This document shows, one piece after another, positions 28,118 to 37,655 of a DNA stretch of 64,000 bases. How positions within the stretch are numbered: the first letter of the stretch is position 1; each line of letters opens with the position of its first letter. This DNA comes from Microbacterium sp. CSI-V (GTDB lineage: Bacteria > Actinomycetota > Actinomycetes > Actinomycetales > Microbacteriaceae), in NCBI RefSeq assembly GCF_001984105.1, contig NZ_MTQM01000009.1, positions 868,001-932,000 of the forward strand, given 5' to 3'. The position numbers and the translations under genes are program-made. Under the pieces are notes generated by a model that was not told the DNA's origin, searched no databases, and saw only the letters and a list, made by a program, of their open reading frames with translations.

Positions 28118-30646
28118 TCAGGCGTCGAGGCCGACGGACACGGGCTCGTCGTCGCTCGAGACCAACGGGATCGTCGCGGTGACGATCGGCACGGATGCCG
28201 AGAGCAGGGTGCCGTCCTCGCGCACCGAACCCTCGAGCTGCCGGATCGACGGGCGACCGGGGAGCAGCGGACCCTGGCCGTGCAGCGCGACCCGCACGCT
28301 CTCGCCCGGCGCGACGGTGTAGTCGACGCCGCGCACCGCGAAGTCGACCGGACCGCCCTCGTCGCCGGCGTGGAGGGTCAGCGCGGTGGCCGTGAGCGTG
28401 ACGTTCAGGCGCGTGCCGTGCCAGTGCAGCACGTACGCCAGCTCGGGCCAGTCCGCGGGCAGACGGGGGTCGAACGTCAACCGGCCGAAGTGGTCGCGCA
28501 TGCCTCCGAAGCCGCTGACCAGCGCCGTCCACACCCCGCCCGCCGAGGCCACGTGCACTCCGTCGGCGGCGTTGTGGTGGAGGTCGCCGAGGTCGACGAA
28601 CGCCGCCTGGCGGAAGTACTCCAGAGCGAGATCCTGATAGCCGACCTCGGCCGCGAGGATCGACTGGACGACCGCCGACAGCGTCGAGTCGCCGGTGGTG
28701 AGCGGGTCGTAGTACTCGAAGTCGGCGAGCTTCTCGGCATCCGTGAAGTGATTGCCCTGCAGGAACAGCGCGAGCACCACGTCGGCCTGCTTGAGCACCT
28801 GGTAGCGGTAGATGACCAGCGGGTGGAAGTGCAGCAGCAGCGGCCGCTGATCCGGCGGGGTGTTCTCGAGGTCCCAGATCTCGCGCTCGAGGAACACGGC
28901 GTCCTGGGGATGGATGCCGAGGGCCGGGCTGAAGGGGATGTGCATGGCCTCGGCGGCCTTCTCCCAGCGGTCGGGCTCGGAGGGGTCGAGGTTCATGCGG
29001 TCGGCCATGCGGCCGTACGCCTCGGGGTCGTTGTCGAAGAGCTCGCGCACCGTGCGCGCAGCGAACCGGAGGTTGAAGCGCGCCATGACGTTGGTGAAGA
29101 GGTTGTCGTTGACGACCGTGGTGTACTCGTCGGGCCCCGTGACACCGTGGATGTGGAAGGAGTCCTCCCCGTCGCCGTCGCCGTCGCTCGATCGCCAGAA
29201 CCCGAGCGTCGACCACAGCCGGGCGGTGTCGACCGCGATGTCCACGCCCTCGCGCGCGAGGAATTCCTCGTCGCCGGTGGCGCGCACGTACTTCGCCAGC
29301 GCGAAGGAGACGTCGGCGTTGATGTGGTACTGCGCGGTGCCCGCGGCGTAGTAGGCCGAGGCCTCTTCGCCGTTGATCGTGCGCCACGGGAACAGGGCGC
29401 CGGCCTCGTTGAGCTGGTGCGCGCGCTTGCGTGCGGCGGGGAGCATCAGGTACCGCATGCGCAGGGCGTTCCGCGCCCACTGCGGCGTGGTGTAGGCCAG
29501 GAACGGCAGCACGTACACCTCGGTGTCCCAGAAGTAGTGGCCGCTGTAGCCCGACCCGGTGACGCCCTTGGCGGGCACTCCCTGGCCGTCCGCGCGGGCC
29601 GCGGCCTGCGCGAGCTGGAAGAGGCACCAGCGCGTCGCCTGCTGCAGGTCGGCCTGACCGCCGATGCGGACGTCCGAGCGTTCCCAGAACGCGGCGAACC
29701 ACTCGATCTGACGCTCCACGAGCGTGCCGACGCCGATGCTGCGCGCGCGGTCGACCGTGCGGCGGCAGCGATCGACGAGCTCGCCCGCGGGCACGCCGCG
29801 CGAGGTGTGGTAGCTGACGAACTTCGTGATCGTCGTCGGCACGCCCGCGCGGGCGTCCACCCGGAAGACGTTCTTGGCGATGTCGGGCTCGACGAGGTGG
29901 CGTGATTCGTACGTGTTCTCGGTGTCGACCTCGTGGTCGGCCACGACCGCGATCGTCATGCCCGATTCGGTCGCCTCGTACGACAGCGCCGACCGGTCGC
30001 CGTCCTGCCAGTACTCGCGCGGCTGGAGCACGCGGTCGGTGAGCTTCTCGGTCTTGCGCGGGTCGAAACCGGCCGACTTGGATGCCATCGGCGACCCGCC
30101 GTAGATCCCCTCGCCGTCCTGACGGTTCAGCAGCTGGCACGCCACCGTGACGGGGGCGTCGGAGTTCAGGACCGTGACGGTGAGGCGCATGACCACGAGA
30201 TGCTTCTCATCGAACGAGACGAACCGCTCGTCCTCGATGCGCACCTCCTTGCCCGAGGGCGTCACCCACAGCAGGGTGCGGCGGAGGATCCCCTGGCGCA
30301 GGTCGAGCACGCGCTCGTACTCGCGCACGTCGGCGACGTCGAGGGAGAGCGGCTCGTCGTCGACGTAGACGCGCATGACCTTGGCATCCGGGGCGTTGAT
30401 GATGGTCTGCCCGACCTCGGCGAAGCCGTACGCCTGCTCCGCGTGGCGGATGGGGAACGTCTCGTGGAAGCCGTTGATGAACGTGCCCTGCTCGTGGGCG
30501 AAACGGCCTTCGATGGAGTTGCCGCGCAACCCCAGATAGCCGTTGCCGACGGCGAAGAGGGTCTCGGTGACGCCGGTGTCGTCGACCGAGAACTCGGTCT
30601 CGACGAGACGCCATTCGTCGACGGGGAAACGATCGCGATCGATCAT
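28118..30646 (-). CDS. GH65 glycoside phosphorylase (maltose/trehalose/kojibiose type)
   Basis: Cleaves an alpha-linked disaccharide with phosphate to give beta-glucose 1-phosphate. 842 residues, normal for the family: N-terminal beta-sandwich (GNGYLGLRGN, FINGFHETFP), (alpha/alpha)6 barrel with GYSGHYFWDTEVYVLPF (about 366-382) and the general acid in INGEEAS (E427/E428), then a C-terminal beta domain. RKRAHQLNEAGALFPW and QADVVLALFLQGNHF are typical GH65 blocks. The HAD gene 53 bases upstream encodes a beta-phosphoglucomutase-like enzyme that would convert the product to glucose 6-phosphate. Which disaccharide is used cannot be decided from sequence alone. Confidence 0.93.
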   Translation of the reverse strand: MIDRDRFPVDEWRLVETEFSVDDTGVTETLFAVGNGYLGLRGNSIEGRFAHEQGTFINGFHETFPIRHAEQAYGFAEVGQTIINAPDAKVMRVYVDDEPLSLDVADVREYERVLDLRQGILRRTLLWVTPSGKEVRIEDERFVSFDEKHLVVMRLTVTVLNSDAPVTVACQLLNRQDGEGIYGGSPMASKSAGFDPRKTEKLTDRVLQPREYWQDGDRSALSYEATESGMTIAVVADHEVDTENTYESRHLVEPDIAKNVFRVDARAGVPTTITKFVSYHTSRGVPAGELVDRCRRTVDRARSIGVGTLVERQIEWFAAFWERSDVRIGGQADLQQATRWCLFQLAQAAARADGQGVPAKGVTGSGYSGHYFWDTEVYVLPFLAYTTPQWARNALRMRYLMLPAARKRAHQLNEAGALFPWRTINGEEASAYYAAGTAQYHINADVSFALAKYVRATGDEEFLAREGVDIAVDTARLWSTLGFWRSSDGDGDGEDSFHIHGVTGPDEYTTVVNDNLFTNVMARFNLRFAARTVRELFDNDPEAYGRMADRMNLDPSEPDRWEKAAEAMHIPFSPALGIHPQDAVFLEREIWDLENTPPDQRPLLLHFHPLVIYRYQVLKQADVVLALFLQGNHFTDAEKLADFEYYDPLTTGDSTLSAVVQSILAAEVGYQDLALEYFRQAAFVDLGDLHHNAADGVHVASAGGVWTALVSGFGGMRDHFGRLTFDPRLPADWPELAYVLHWHGTRLNVTLTATALTLHAGDEGGPVDFAVRGVDYTVAPGESVRVALHGQGPLLPGRPSIRQLEGSVREDGTLLSASVPIVTATIPLVSSDDEPVSVGLDA

Positions 30647-30699
30647 CGGGCATGCCTTCCGGGGTGCCGGGCTTCGGGTGCGTCGCGCGGGGCGACGGC

Positions 30700-31434
30700 T
30701 CAGTCTACGAACGCCTGGAGGTCGTCGACGACCACGTCGGCCCCCGCGGCGACGAGGTGCTCGGCGCCGACGCCCCGGTCGACGCCGACGACGAGTCCGA
30801 AGCCGGCGGCGGATGCCGAGGCGACGCCGCTCGTGGCGTCCTCCACGGCGGCCGAGCGGGCCGGGTCGACGCGCAGCATGCGCGCTGCCTCGGCGAACAC
30901 GTCGGGGGCGGGCTTGGATGCCAGGTGGTCGCGTTCGGCGACCACGCCGTCCATCACGACGGGGAAACGGTCGCGGATGCCGGCGGCCTCGAGGACCTCG
31001 ACGGCGTTCTTCGAGCTGGACACCACCGCGATCGGCGTGCCGGCGGCCTGAAGGATGTCCAGCAGCGCGACCGAGCCCGGGTACGGCGCGATGCCCTCGG
31101 CGCGCAGGATGCGCGAGAACACCAGGTTCTTGCGGTTGCCGACACCGCAGACCGTGTCCAGCGACGGGTCGTCGGACGGGTCGCCCCAGGGCACCTCGAC
31201 GTCACGGCTGCGAAGCAGACTCGCGACGCCGTCATAGCGCTTCTTGCCGTCGACGTGGTCGAAGTAGTCGCGGTCGGTGTACGGCGGCTGGATGTCCCAC
31301 GCTGCGAACAGCTCGTCGAACATCTCTTTCCACGCCCGCATGTGGACTTCGGCGGTGGGGGTGAGCACGCCGTCGAGGTCGAACAGTACGGCGTCGAAGG
31401 AGGTGAGGTCGGGCAGGTCGCGGCTGTCGGTCAC
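30700..31434 (-). CDS. Beta-phosphoglucomutase-like HAD enzyme
   Basis: Expected to interconvert beta-glucose 1-phosphate and glucose 6-phosphate. 244 residues from GTG 31434, which has GGAG five bases upstream. HAD motif I FDLDGVLTP (nucleophile D19, acid/base D21), motif II IAVVSSSKNA, motif III lysine in ASKPAPDVF, motif IV VEDATSGVASA; an alpha-helical cap lies at about 30-110 with KKRYDGVASLLRSR. Directly upstream of the GH65 phosphorylase, the standard pairing for phosphorolytic disaccharide use. A frame extending to 31623 is not supported by an RBS. Confidence 0.9.
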   Translation of the reverse strand: MTDSRDLPDLTSFDAVLFDLDGVLTPTAEVHMRAWKEMFDELFAAWDIQPPYTDRDYFDHVDGKKRYDGVASLLRSRDVEVPWGDPSDDPSLDTVCGVGNRKNLVFSRILRAEGIAPYPGSVALLDILQAAGTPIAVVSSSKNAVEVLEAAGIRDRFPVVMDGVVAERDHLASKPAPDVFAEAARMLRVDPARSAAVEDATSGVASASAAGFGLVVGVDRGVGAEHLVAAGADVVVDDLQAFVD

Positions 31435-31519
31435 GGTGGCTCCAGATGGCAGGACGGGACTCACGGTCGCGACGGTGCGCCGCCCTCCCAGCGTAGTGGC
31501 GGGCGACCCCGTCGCGTCG

Positions 31520-32677
31520 TCAGCGCGTCGGGACCGTGAGGGCCTTTCCGCCCACCCACACCCGGGACGGATGCCACGTGGCGTCCCACCAGACGAGGTC
31601 GGCGAGAGCACCCTCCGCGACATGACCGACGTCGGTGCGTCCGAGCGAGCGCGCCGCGTTCTCGGTGCAGGCCGCGAGGACCGCGGCCGGGTCGAGCCCG
31701 GCGGCGATCATGCGACGCACCCCCTCGTCCAGGACGATGCCCGCACCGGCGATCGTGCCGTCGGGGCGGCGTCCGAGGCCCCGCGCGTCGTTGGCGACCG
31801 GCTGACCGCCGAACTCGTGCCACTGGTCGGGTTCGAGTCCAGCGGTCACGATGGCATCCGTCACCCCGACGGTGCGGCGTCCGGCCGAGCGCAGCACGAG
31901 CGCGACCACACTCGGGTCGACGTGCTGGGCATCGAGGATCGTGCCGACGAAGAAGCGGTCGTCGGCGAGGACGGCGCCCGCCACACCCGGCTCGCGGGCC
32001 TTCAGCGGGCGCTGGGCGTTGAAGACGTGGGTGCACATCGTGGCACCGGCATCCGCGGCCGCGTACACCTGGACGGCCGTGGCGTCGCTGTGGCCGACGG
32101 CCACGACGTACCCCTCACCGCTCAGCCGGCGCGTGGCCTCGACGGCCCCGGGCAGCTCGGGGGCGAGGGTGACGGTCCGGAGCGCGTCACGCACCCCCGG
32201 GGCGGCCAGGAGCGCGTCGACGTTCTCGGCGCTCGGGGGGAGCATGCACGCCACCCGGTGCGCGCCCTTGCGGGCGGGCGAGAGGAACGGCCCCTCGAGG
32301 TGAGCCCCGAGGATGCGCGCGACGGGCTCGTCGGCGAACGCCCGGCGGGCGCGCCCGACCCGGTCCAGGGATGCCGCGATGTCGGGCAGCGGCGCGGTGA
32401 TGACGGTCGGCTCGATCCCGGTGACCCCGCGCGCGGCGAGTCCGGACAGGAGCGTGTTCCAGCCCTCGGCATCCGCCCCGGCGACGTCGACCCCGAACGA
32501 GCCGTTGACCTGCAGGTCGAGAAGACCCGCGCTGAGCGTGCCGTCGACGAGGTCGTGGTCGACGTCCTCCGTGCCGTCCGCGGCTCGGATCCGGTGGATG
32601 CGTCCCGCGACGACCTCCACGACGACGGGTCCGACGAATGCCCCGGCGATGAGCGCCCGCGCGGCGCGCAGCCGCAT
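31520..32677 (-). CDS. nagA: N-acetylglucosamine-6-phosphate deacetylase
   Basis: Releases acetate from GlcNAc-6-phosphate to give glucosamine-6-phosphate. 385 residues; ATG 32677 overlaps the nagB stop by one base (a GTG three bases before is also possible). Amidohydrolase features: DLQVNGSFGVD, the metal-binding HLEGPFLS, VGHSDATA, THVFNA and the catalytic Asp in GVTDAIVTAG. It is the last gene of the EIIA-EIICB-nagB-nagA operon. The acetate produced could be taken up by the neighbouring pta-ackA pathway. Confidence 0.95.
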   Translation of the reverse strand: MRLRAARALIAGAFVGPVVVEVVAGRIHRIRAADGTEDVDHDLVDGTLSAGLLDLQVNGSFGVDVAGADAEGWNTLLSGLAARGVTGIEPTVITAPLPDIAASLDRVGRARRAFADEPVARILGAHLEGPFLSPARKGAHRVACMLPPSAENVDALLAAPGVRDALRTVTLAPELPGAVEATRRLSGEGYVVAVGHSDATAVQVYAAADAGATMCTHVFNAQRPLKAREPGVAGAVLADDRFFVGTILDAQHVDPSVVALVLRSAGRRTVGVTDAIVTAGLEPDQWHEFGGQPVANDARGLGRRPDGTIAGAGIVLDEGVRRMIAAGLDPAAVLAACTENAARSLGRTDVGHVAEGALADLVWWDATWHPSRVWVGGKALTVPTR

Positions 32678-33462
32678 CACAGTCCCTGCCCCGCGGGCTT
32701 GCCGGCGAAGGTCGTGCGGTAGTAGTCGACGAAGGCGAGCTGACTCGCGGCATCTTCGTCGACCACGATCGTGGCGTGCGGGTGCAGTTGCAGCACCGAC
32801 GCGGGCCACCGCGCCGACAGCGGACCCTCCACCGCTTCGCGCACCGCCTGCGCCTTGCCGCGACCGAAGCCGAGCAGGATCGCGTGACGGCTGTCGAGGA
32901 TCGTCGCCAGACCCTGCGTGAGGCAGTGCGTGGGGACGAGGTCGACGTCGCCGCCGAAGAAGCGCGCGTTGTCCTGCCGGGTGCGCGGGGTGAGCGTCTT
33001 GACCCGGGTGCGGCTCGACAGACTCGACATGGGCATGTTGAAGGCGAGGTGTCCGTCCGCCCCGATCCCGAGGATCTGCAGGTCGATCCCGCCGGCGGCG
33101 CGGATGGCCTCCTCGTACGCGGGTCCCGCCGCGAGCGGGTCGCGGCCGGCATCCCCCGGCCCGACGATCGCGTCGGGGGCGAAGTCGACGTGCCGCTCCA
33201 GCTCGGCGCGGATGAACTGGCGGTAGCTCTCGGGGTGCCCGGGCGGGAGCCCCACGTACTCGTCGAGCAGGAACCCGCGCGCCTCACGGAAGCTGAGGCC
33301 CTCCTCGCGGTGGCGGCGGATCAGCTCGCGATACAGCGGCAGCGGCGTGGACCCGGTCGCGAGCCCCAGGACCGCGGTCGGGGTGGCGGTGAGCAGAGCC
33401 TGGTAGGCGTCCGCGACCAGGGCGGCGGCGTCTTCGGCCGTGGGGACGACGACGACCTCCAT
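32677..33462 (-). CDS. nagB: Glucosamine-6-phosphate deaminase
   Basis: Converts glucosamine-6-phosphate into fructose-6-phosphate and ammonia. 261 residues, as in other NagB. Motifs: LATGSTPLPLY for phosphate binding, FLLDEYVGL with the catalytic Asp, GIGADGHLAFN with the ring-opening His, and LGFGRGKAQAVREAVEG. The start ATG overlaps the stop of the PTS gene by one base and its stop overlaps nagA, so all three are translationally coupled. Confidence 0.96.
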   Translation of the reverse strand: MEVVVVPTAEDAAALVADAYQALLTATPTAVLGLATGSTPLPLYRELIRRHREEGLSFREARGFLLDEYVGLPPGHPESYRQFIRAELERHVDFAPDAIVGPGDAGRDPLAAGPAYEEAIRAAGGIDLQILGIGADGHLAFNMPMSSLSSRTRVKTLTPRTRQDNARFFGGDVDLVPTHCLTQGLATILDSRHAILLGFGRGKAQAVREAVEGPLSARWPASVLQLHPHATIVVDEDAASQLAFVDYYRTTFAGKPAGQGL

Positions 33463-35006
33463 CAGAGCGCCTCGAGGATGTCGTTCTTCAGCGACTCGGC
33501 CCGGGGGCCGAACACCGCCTGCACGTTGTCGCCGACCTCGAGGACGCCCGCGGCGCCCAGCTGCTTCAGGCGCGCGTGGTCGACGAGGGCGCGGTCGGCC
33601 ACCTCCATGCGCAGGCGCGTGATGCACGCGTCCACGTGCACGAGGTTGTCGCGTCCGCCGAACGCGGCGATGAGCTGCTCGGCCGTGGAGTCGTCGGCGG
33701 TCGCCGTCGCCGCCGTGGCGGCGGGGGTGGCGGCGGTGGCCGGGGCGGCGGCATCCGGCTCCGGCCCGTCGGACGCCGGTGCTGAGAGGTCTTCGCGGCC
33801 CGGCGTGCGCAGGTTCCACCGCTTGATCACCAGGCGGAACAGCAGGTAGTAGACCCCGAAGTAGACCACGCCCATGACGACCAGGAGCCAGACGTTGTTC
33901 GCCGCGGGCGCCGTGCCGTAGAGGAGGAGGTCGAAGAGCCCCGCGGAGAACGAGAACCCGAGGTGGATGTCGAGCAGGTAGGCGACGGCGAGCGAGATGC
34001 CCGTGAGCACCGCGTGCACCACGTACAGGGGGAACGCGACGAACATGAAGGCGAACTCGAGCGGTTCGGTGATCCCGGTCAGGAAGGCGGTGAGACCGGC
34101 GGCGCCCAGGATGCCGATCGCGGCCTTGCGCTGCGCGGGATTGGCCAGGTGGATCATGGCGAGCGCAGCGGCGGGCAGACCGAACATCAGGATGGGGTAG
34201 AACCCGGACGTCAATGCACCCGCGGTGGGGTCGCCCGCAGCGAAGCGGGTGAGCTCGCCCGTGACGACGCTGCCGTCGCCCTTCGTGTACGACCCCTGCA
34301 GGAACCACACGTACGAGTTCAGGATGTGGTGGAGACCGACGGGGATGAGCATGCGGTTGGCGAACCCGTAGACGAAGGCGCCGATCGCGCCCGTGCCGCC
34401 GATGAAGGTGCCGAGACCCGTCAGGCCGGTGTCGAAGATCGGATAGAAGTAGCTGAGCCCGAACCCGACGACGAGGCTCGCGAGCGAGACGACGATGGGA
34501 ACGAACCGGCGTCCGCCGAAGAAGCCCAGGTAGGAGGGCAGCTGGATGGTGTGGTACCGGTCGAACAGCCACGCCGTGAGCAGACCGATGACGATGCCGC
34601 CGAACACGCTGTAGTTGATCTGCACCTGATCGCCCGCCGCGGTCGTCTGGCCCGCCAGCACGACCGGCGACATGACCTTGAAGACGTTCGAGAGCACGAG
34701 GTAGCCGACGACGGCGGCCAGCGCCGTCGAGCCGTCGGCCTTCTTCGCGAAGCCGATGGCGACACCGACCGCGAACAGCAGCGCGAGGTTGTCGAACAGC
34801 GCCCCGCCCGCGGCGCTCATCGCCTGGAAGAAGGGCCCGATGACGGGCAGGTCGATGCTTCCGAGCAGGTCGGGCTGACCGAGACGGAGCAGGATGCCGG
34901 CGGCGGGGAGCACCGCGATGGGGAGCATGAGGCTCTTGCCCAGGCGCTGCATCTGGGCGAAGCCCGGGATCGAACGCCGGCGCGGCGTGGAGGCGGTGAC
35001 GGTCAT
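33462..35006 (-). CDS. PTS transporter EIICB, N-acetylglucosamine/glucose family
   Basis: Takes up and phosphorylates an amino sugar, most likely GlcNAc given nagB-nagA downstream. 514 residues: EIIC membrane domain (about 15-390; MLPIAVLPAAGILLRLGQPD, GLHHILNSYVWFLQG, FLTGITEPLEFAFMF), linker with Ala/Pro, and EIIB domain (about 430-514) with the phospho-acceptor Cys461 in ACITRLRME. EIIA is a separate protein encoded just upstream. AAAGAGA precedes the ATG at 35006. Specificity is inferred from operon context. Confidence 0.93.
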   Translation of the reverse strand: MTVTASTPRRRSIPGFAQMQRLGKSLMLPIAVLPAAGILLRLGQPDLLGSIDLPVIGPFFQAMSAAGGALFDNLALLFAVGVAIGFAKKADGSTALAAVVGYLVLSNVFKVMSPVVLAGQTTAAGDQVQINYSVFGGIVIGLLTAWLFDRYHTIQLPSYLGFFGGRRFVPIVVSLASLVVGFGLSYFYPIFDTGLTGLGTFIGGTGAIGAFVYGFANRMLIPVGLHHILNSYVWFLQGSYTKGDGSVVTGELTRFAAGDPTAGALTSGFYPILMFGLPAAALAMIHLANPAQRKAAIGILGAAGLTAFLTGITEPLEFAFMFVAFPLYVVHAVLTGISLAVAYLLDIHLGFSFSAGLFDLLLYGTAPAANNVWLLVVMGVVYFGVYYLLFRLVIKRWNLRTPGREDLSAPASDGPEPDAAAPATAATPAATAATATADDSTAEQLIAAFGGRDNLVHVDACITRLRMEVADRALVDHARLKQLGAAGVLEVGDNVQAVFGPRAESLKNDILEAL

Positions 35007-35041
35007 GGGGTCTCTTTCGGGACGCGGGGAACGGGCGGCGG

Positions 35042-35491
35042 TCAGACGGAGAGGAACGGGGAGCCGGGGAGGACCGAGGCGCCCTCGGCGGCGGCGAGCG
35101 CGATGTCCTCGGGCGAACGCTCGAGGACGATGACGGGCACGATCGTGGACAGGCCGGCGGCGCGGACGGCGGGCACGTCGTAGGCGATGACGGGGGTGCC
35201 GGCGGTGACGCGGTCCCCCTTCGCCGCGAACGCCGTGAACCCCTCGCCGCCCAGCTGCACGGTGTCGATGCCGAGGTGGACGAGGACGCCGAGACCGTCG
35301 TCGGTCACGACGACGAACGCGTGCGGGAAGACCTGCAGAAGGGTGCCGTCGACGGGGGCGACGGCGTCGACGACCTCGGCGGGCGGGTCGATGGCCGCAC
35401 CCGGCCCCATAGTCCCGGCGGCGAAGAGCGGGTCGGGCACGGCCGACAGGGACTGAACGGTGCCCGCGAGCGGGGACAGGATGTGGGCCAC
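35042..35491 (-). CDS. PTS EIIA component, glucose (Crr) family
   Basis: 149 residues. Transfers phosphate from HPr to the EIIB encoded next. Carries both family histidines, H57 in FPHAFVV and the phosphorylated H72 in VLVHLGIDTVQL, plus GDRVTAGTPVIAYD near the end. GTG start at 35491 with GAGGAG five bases upstream. First gene of the amino-sugar operon; 22 bases upstream an inverted repeat TGGTTCG/CGAACCA probably belongs to the operator region shared with the GntR gene. Confidence 0.93.
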   Translation of the reverse strand: MAHILSPLAGTVQSLSAVPDPLFAAGTMGPGAAIDPPAEVVDAVAPVDGTLLQVFPHAFVVVTDDGLGVLVHLGIDTVQLGGEGFTAFAAKGDRVTAGTPVIAYDVPAVRAAGLSTIVPVIVLERSPEDIALAAAEGASVLPGSPFLSV

Positions 35492-35512
35492 GAGGACTCC
35501 TCAGCGAATCGG

Positions 35513-35610
35513 TGGTTCGGCGGTACGAACCAGCGGGCGTGTCATAGATTGGGGAGGGAACAGCGCCCCCTGCACGATCAGACCACTGGCTCGGACTGGT
35601 ACGTACCAGT
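35513..35610. promoter_or_regulatory. Operator cluster between the PTS operon and the GntR gene
   Basis: The perfect 16-bp palindrome ACTGGTACGTACCAGT (35595-35610) closely follows the DasR/NagR dre consensus (AGTGGTCTAGACCACT). A half-match AGACCACT is at 35580-35587, and an inverted repeat TGGTTCG-N6-CGAACCA lies at 35513-35532. A -10-like TAGATT is at 35544-35549 on the plus strand. Control of both divergent units by the adjacent regulator, relieved by glucosamine-6-phosphate, is the expected model. Confidence 0.7.
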
Positions 35611-35660
35611 GAAAGTACGGGACCCGGTCGACCGTGTCAATACCGAAAGTCGACGCCGCC

Positions 35661-36410
35661 ATGCCCCACTCCCGCGCAGCCGACGCTCCCCCGGCCGCCG
35701 TGACCTCCGGCCCGATCCCCAAGCACGCCCAGCTGCGGGCGATCCTGCTCGCCGACATCGGCACCACGTGGCCCGCCCACGCGGCCATCCCGTCCGAACG
35801 CGAGCTCACCGCCCGATACGGCGTGAGCCGCGCGACCGTGCGCGAGGCCCTCCGGCAGCTGATCGAGGAGCAGAAGCTCTACACCGTGCAGGGCAAGGGC
35901 ACCTTCGTCGCGGGCGAGCGCGTGCAGTCGCAGCTGCACCTGGCATCCTTCACCGAGGACATGCGGCGACGCGGACTGGTCGCGACCTCTCTGGTCCAGC
36001 GGGCCGAGGTCGCCGTGCCGCCGCTGGAGGTGCGTGCGACCCTCGGGCTCGACGAGGGCGAGTCGGCCTGGTGGGTCGAACGACTGCGTCTGGCGGGCGG
36101 CATCCCGATGGCTCTCGAGCGAGGGTGGTACTCCCGCCGCGTCGCCCCCGACCTCGGCGAGCGCGACCTGTCGGGTTCGCTCTACGGGGTGCTGGCCGAG
36201 GACTACGGCGTCCGCATCGACACCGCGGAGCAGACCGTGTGGGCCGAGACGGTGGACGGCCCCATCGCCGCCGCGCTCGGCGTCGCCCCCGGCGCCGCGG
36301 TCATGGTGTTCCGCCGCAGTTCGCGCGCGGGCGCCACGCCGGTGGAGTACGTCACGTCGTGGTACCGCGGCGACCGCTACCAGGTGCACATGGGGCTCAC
36401 CGGCAGCTGA
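35661..36410 (+). CDS. GntR/HutC-family regulator, DasR/NagR-like
   Basis: 249 residues from ATG 35661; GTG 35634 in frame would add nine residues, and neither start has a strong RBS. N-terminal winged helix (about 18-85; IPSERELTARYGVSRATVREALRQL, YTVQGKGTFV) and C-terminal UTRA ligand domain (about 95-245; SFTEDMRRRGL, ERLRLAGGIPMALERGWY, VEYVTSWYRGDRY). In DasR/NagR the UTRA domain binds phosphorylated amino sugars and releases dre sites. Divergent from the PTS-nag operon and preceded by a perfect dre-like palindrome, which strongly suggests autoregulation and control of that operon. Confidence 0.9.
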   Translation: MPHSRAADAPPAAVTSGPIPKHAQLRAILLADIGTTWPAHAAIPSERELTARYGVSRATVREALRQLIEEQKLYTVQGKGTFVAGERVQSQLHLASFTEDMRRRGLVATSLVQRAEVAVPPLEVRATLGLDEGESAWWVERLRLAGGIPMALERGWYSRRVAPDLGERDLSGSLYGVLAEDYGVRIDTAEQTVWAETVDGPIAAALGVAPGAAVMVFRRSSRAGATPVEYVTSWYRGDRYQVHMGLTGS

Positions 36411-36422
36411 GCCCCGCGGCGG

Positions 36423-37651
<1,229 letters not shown>

Positions 37652-37655
<4 letters not shown>

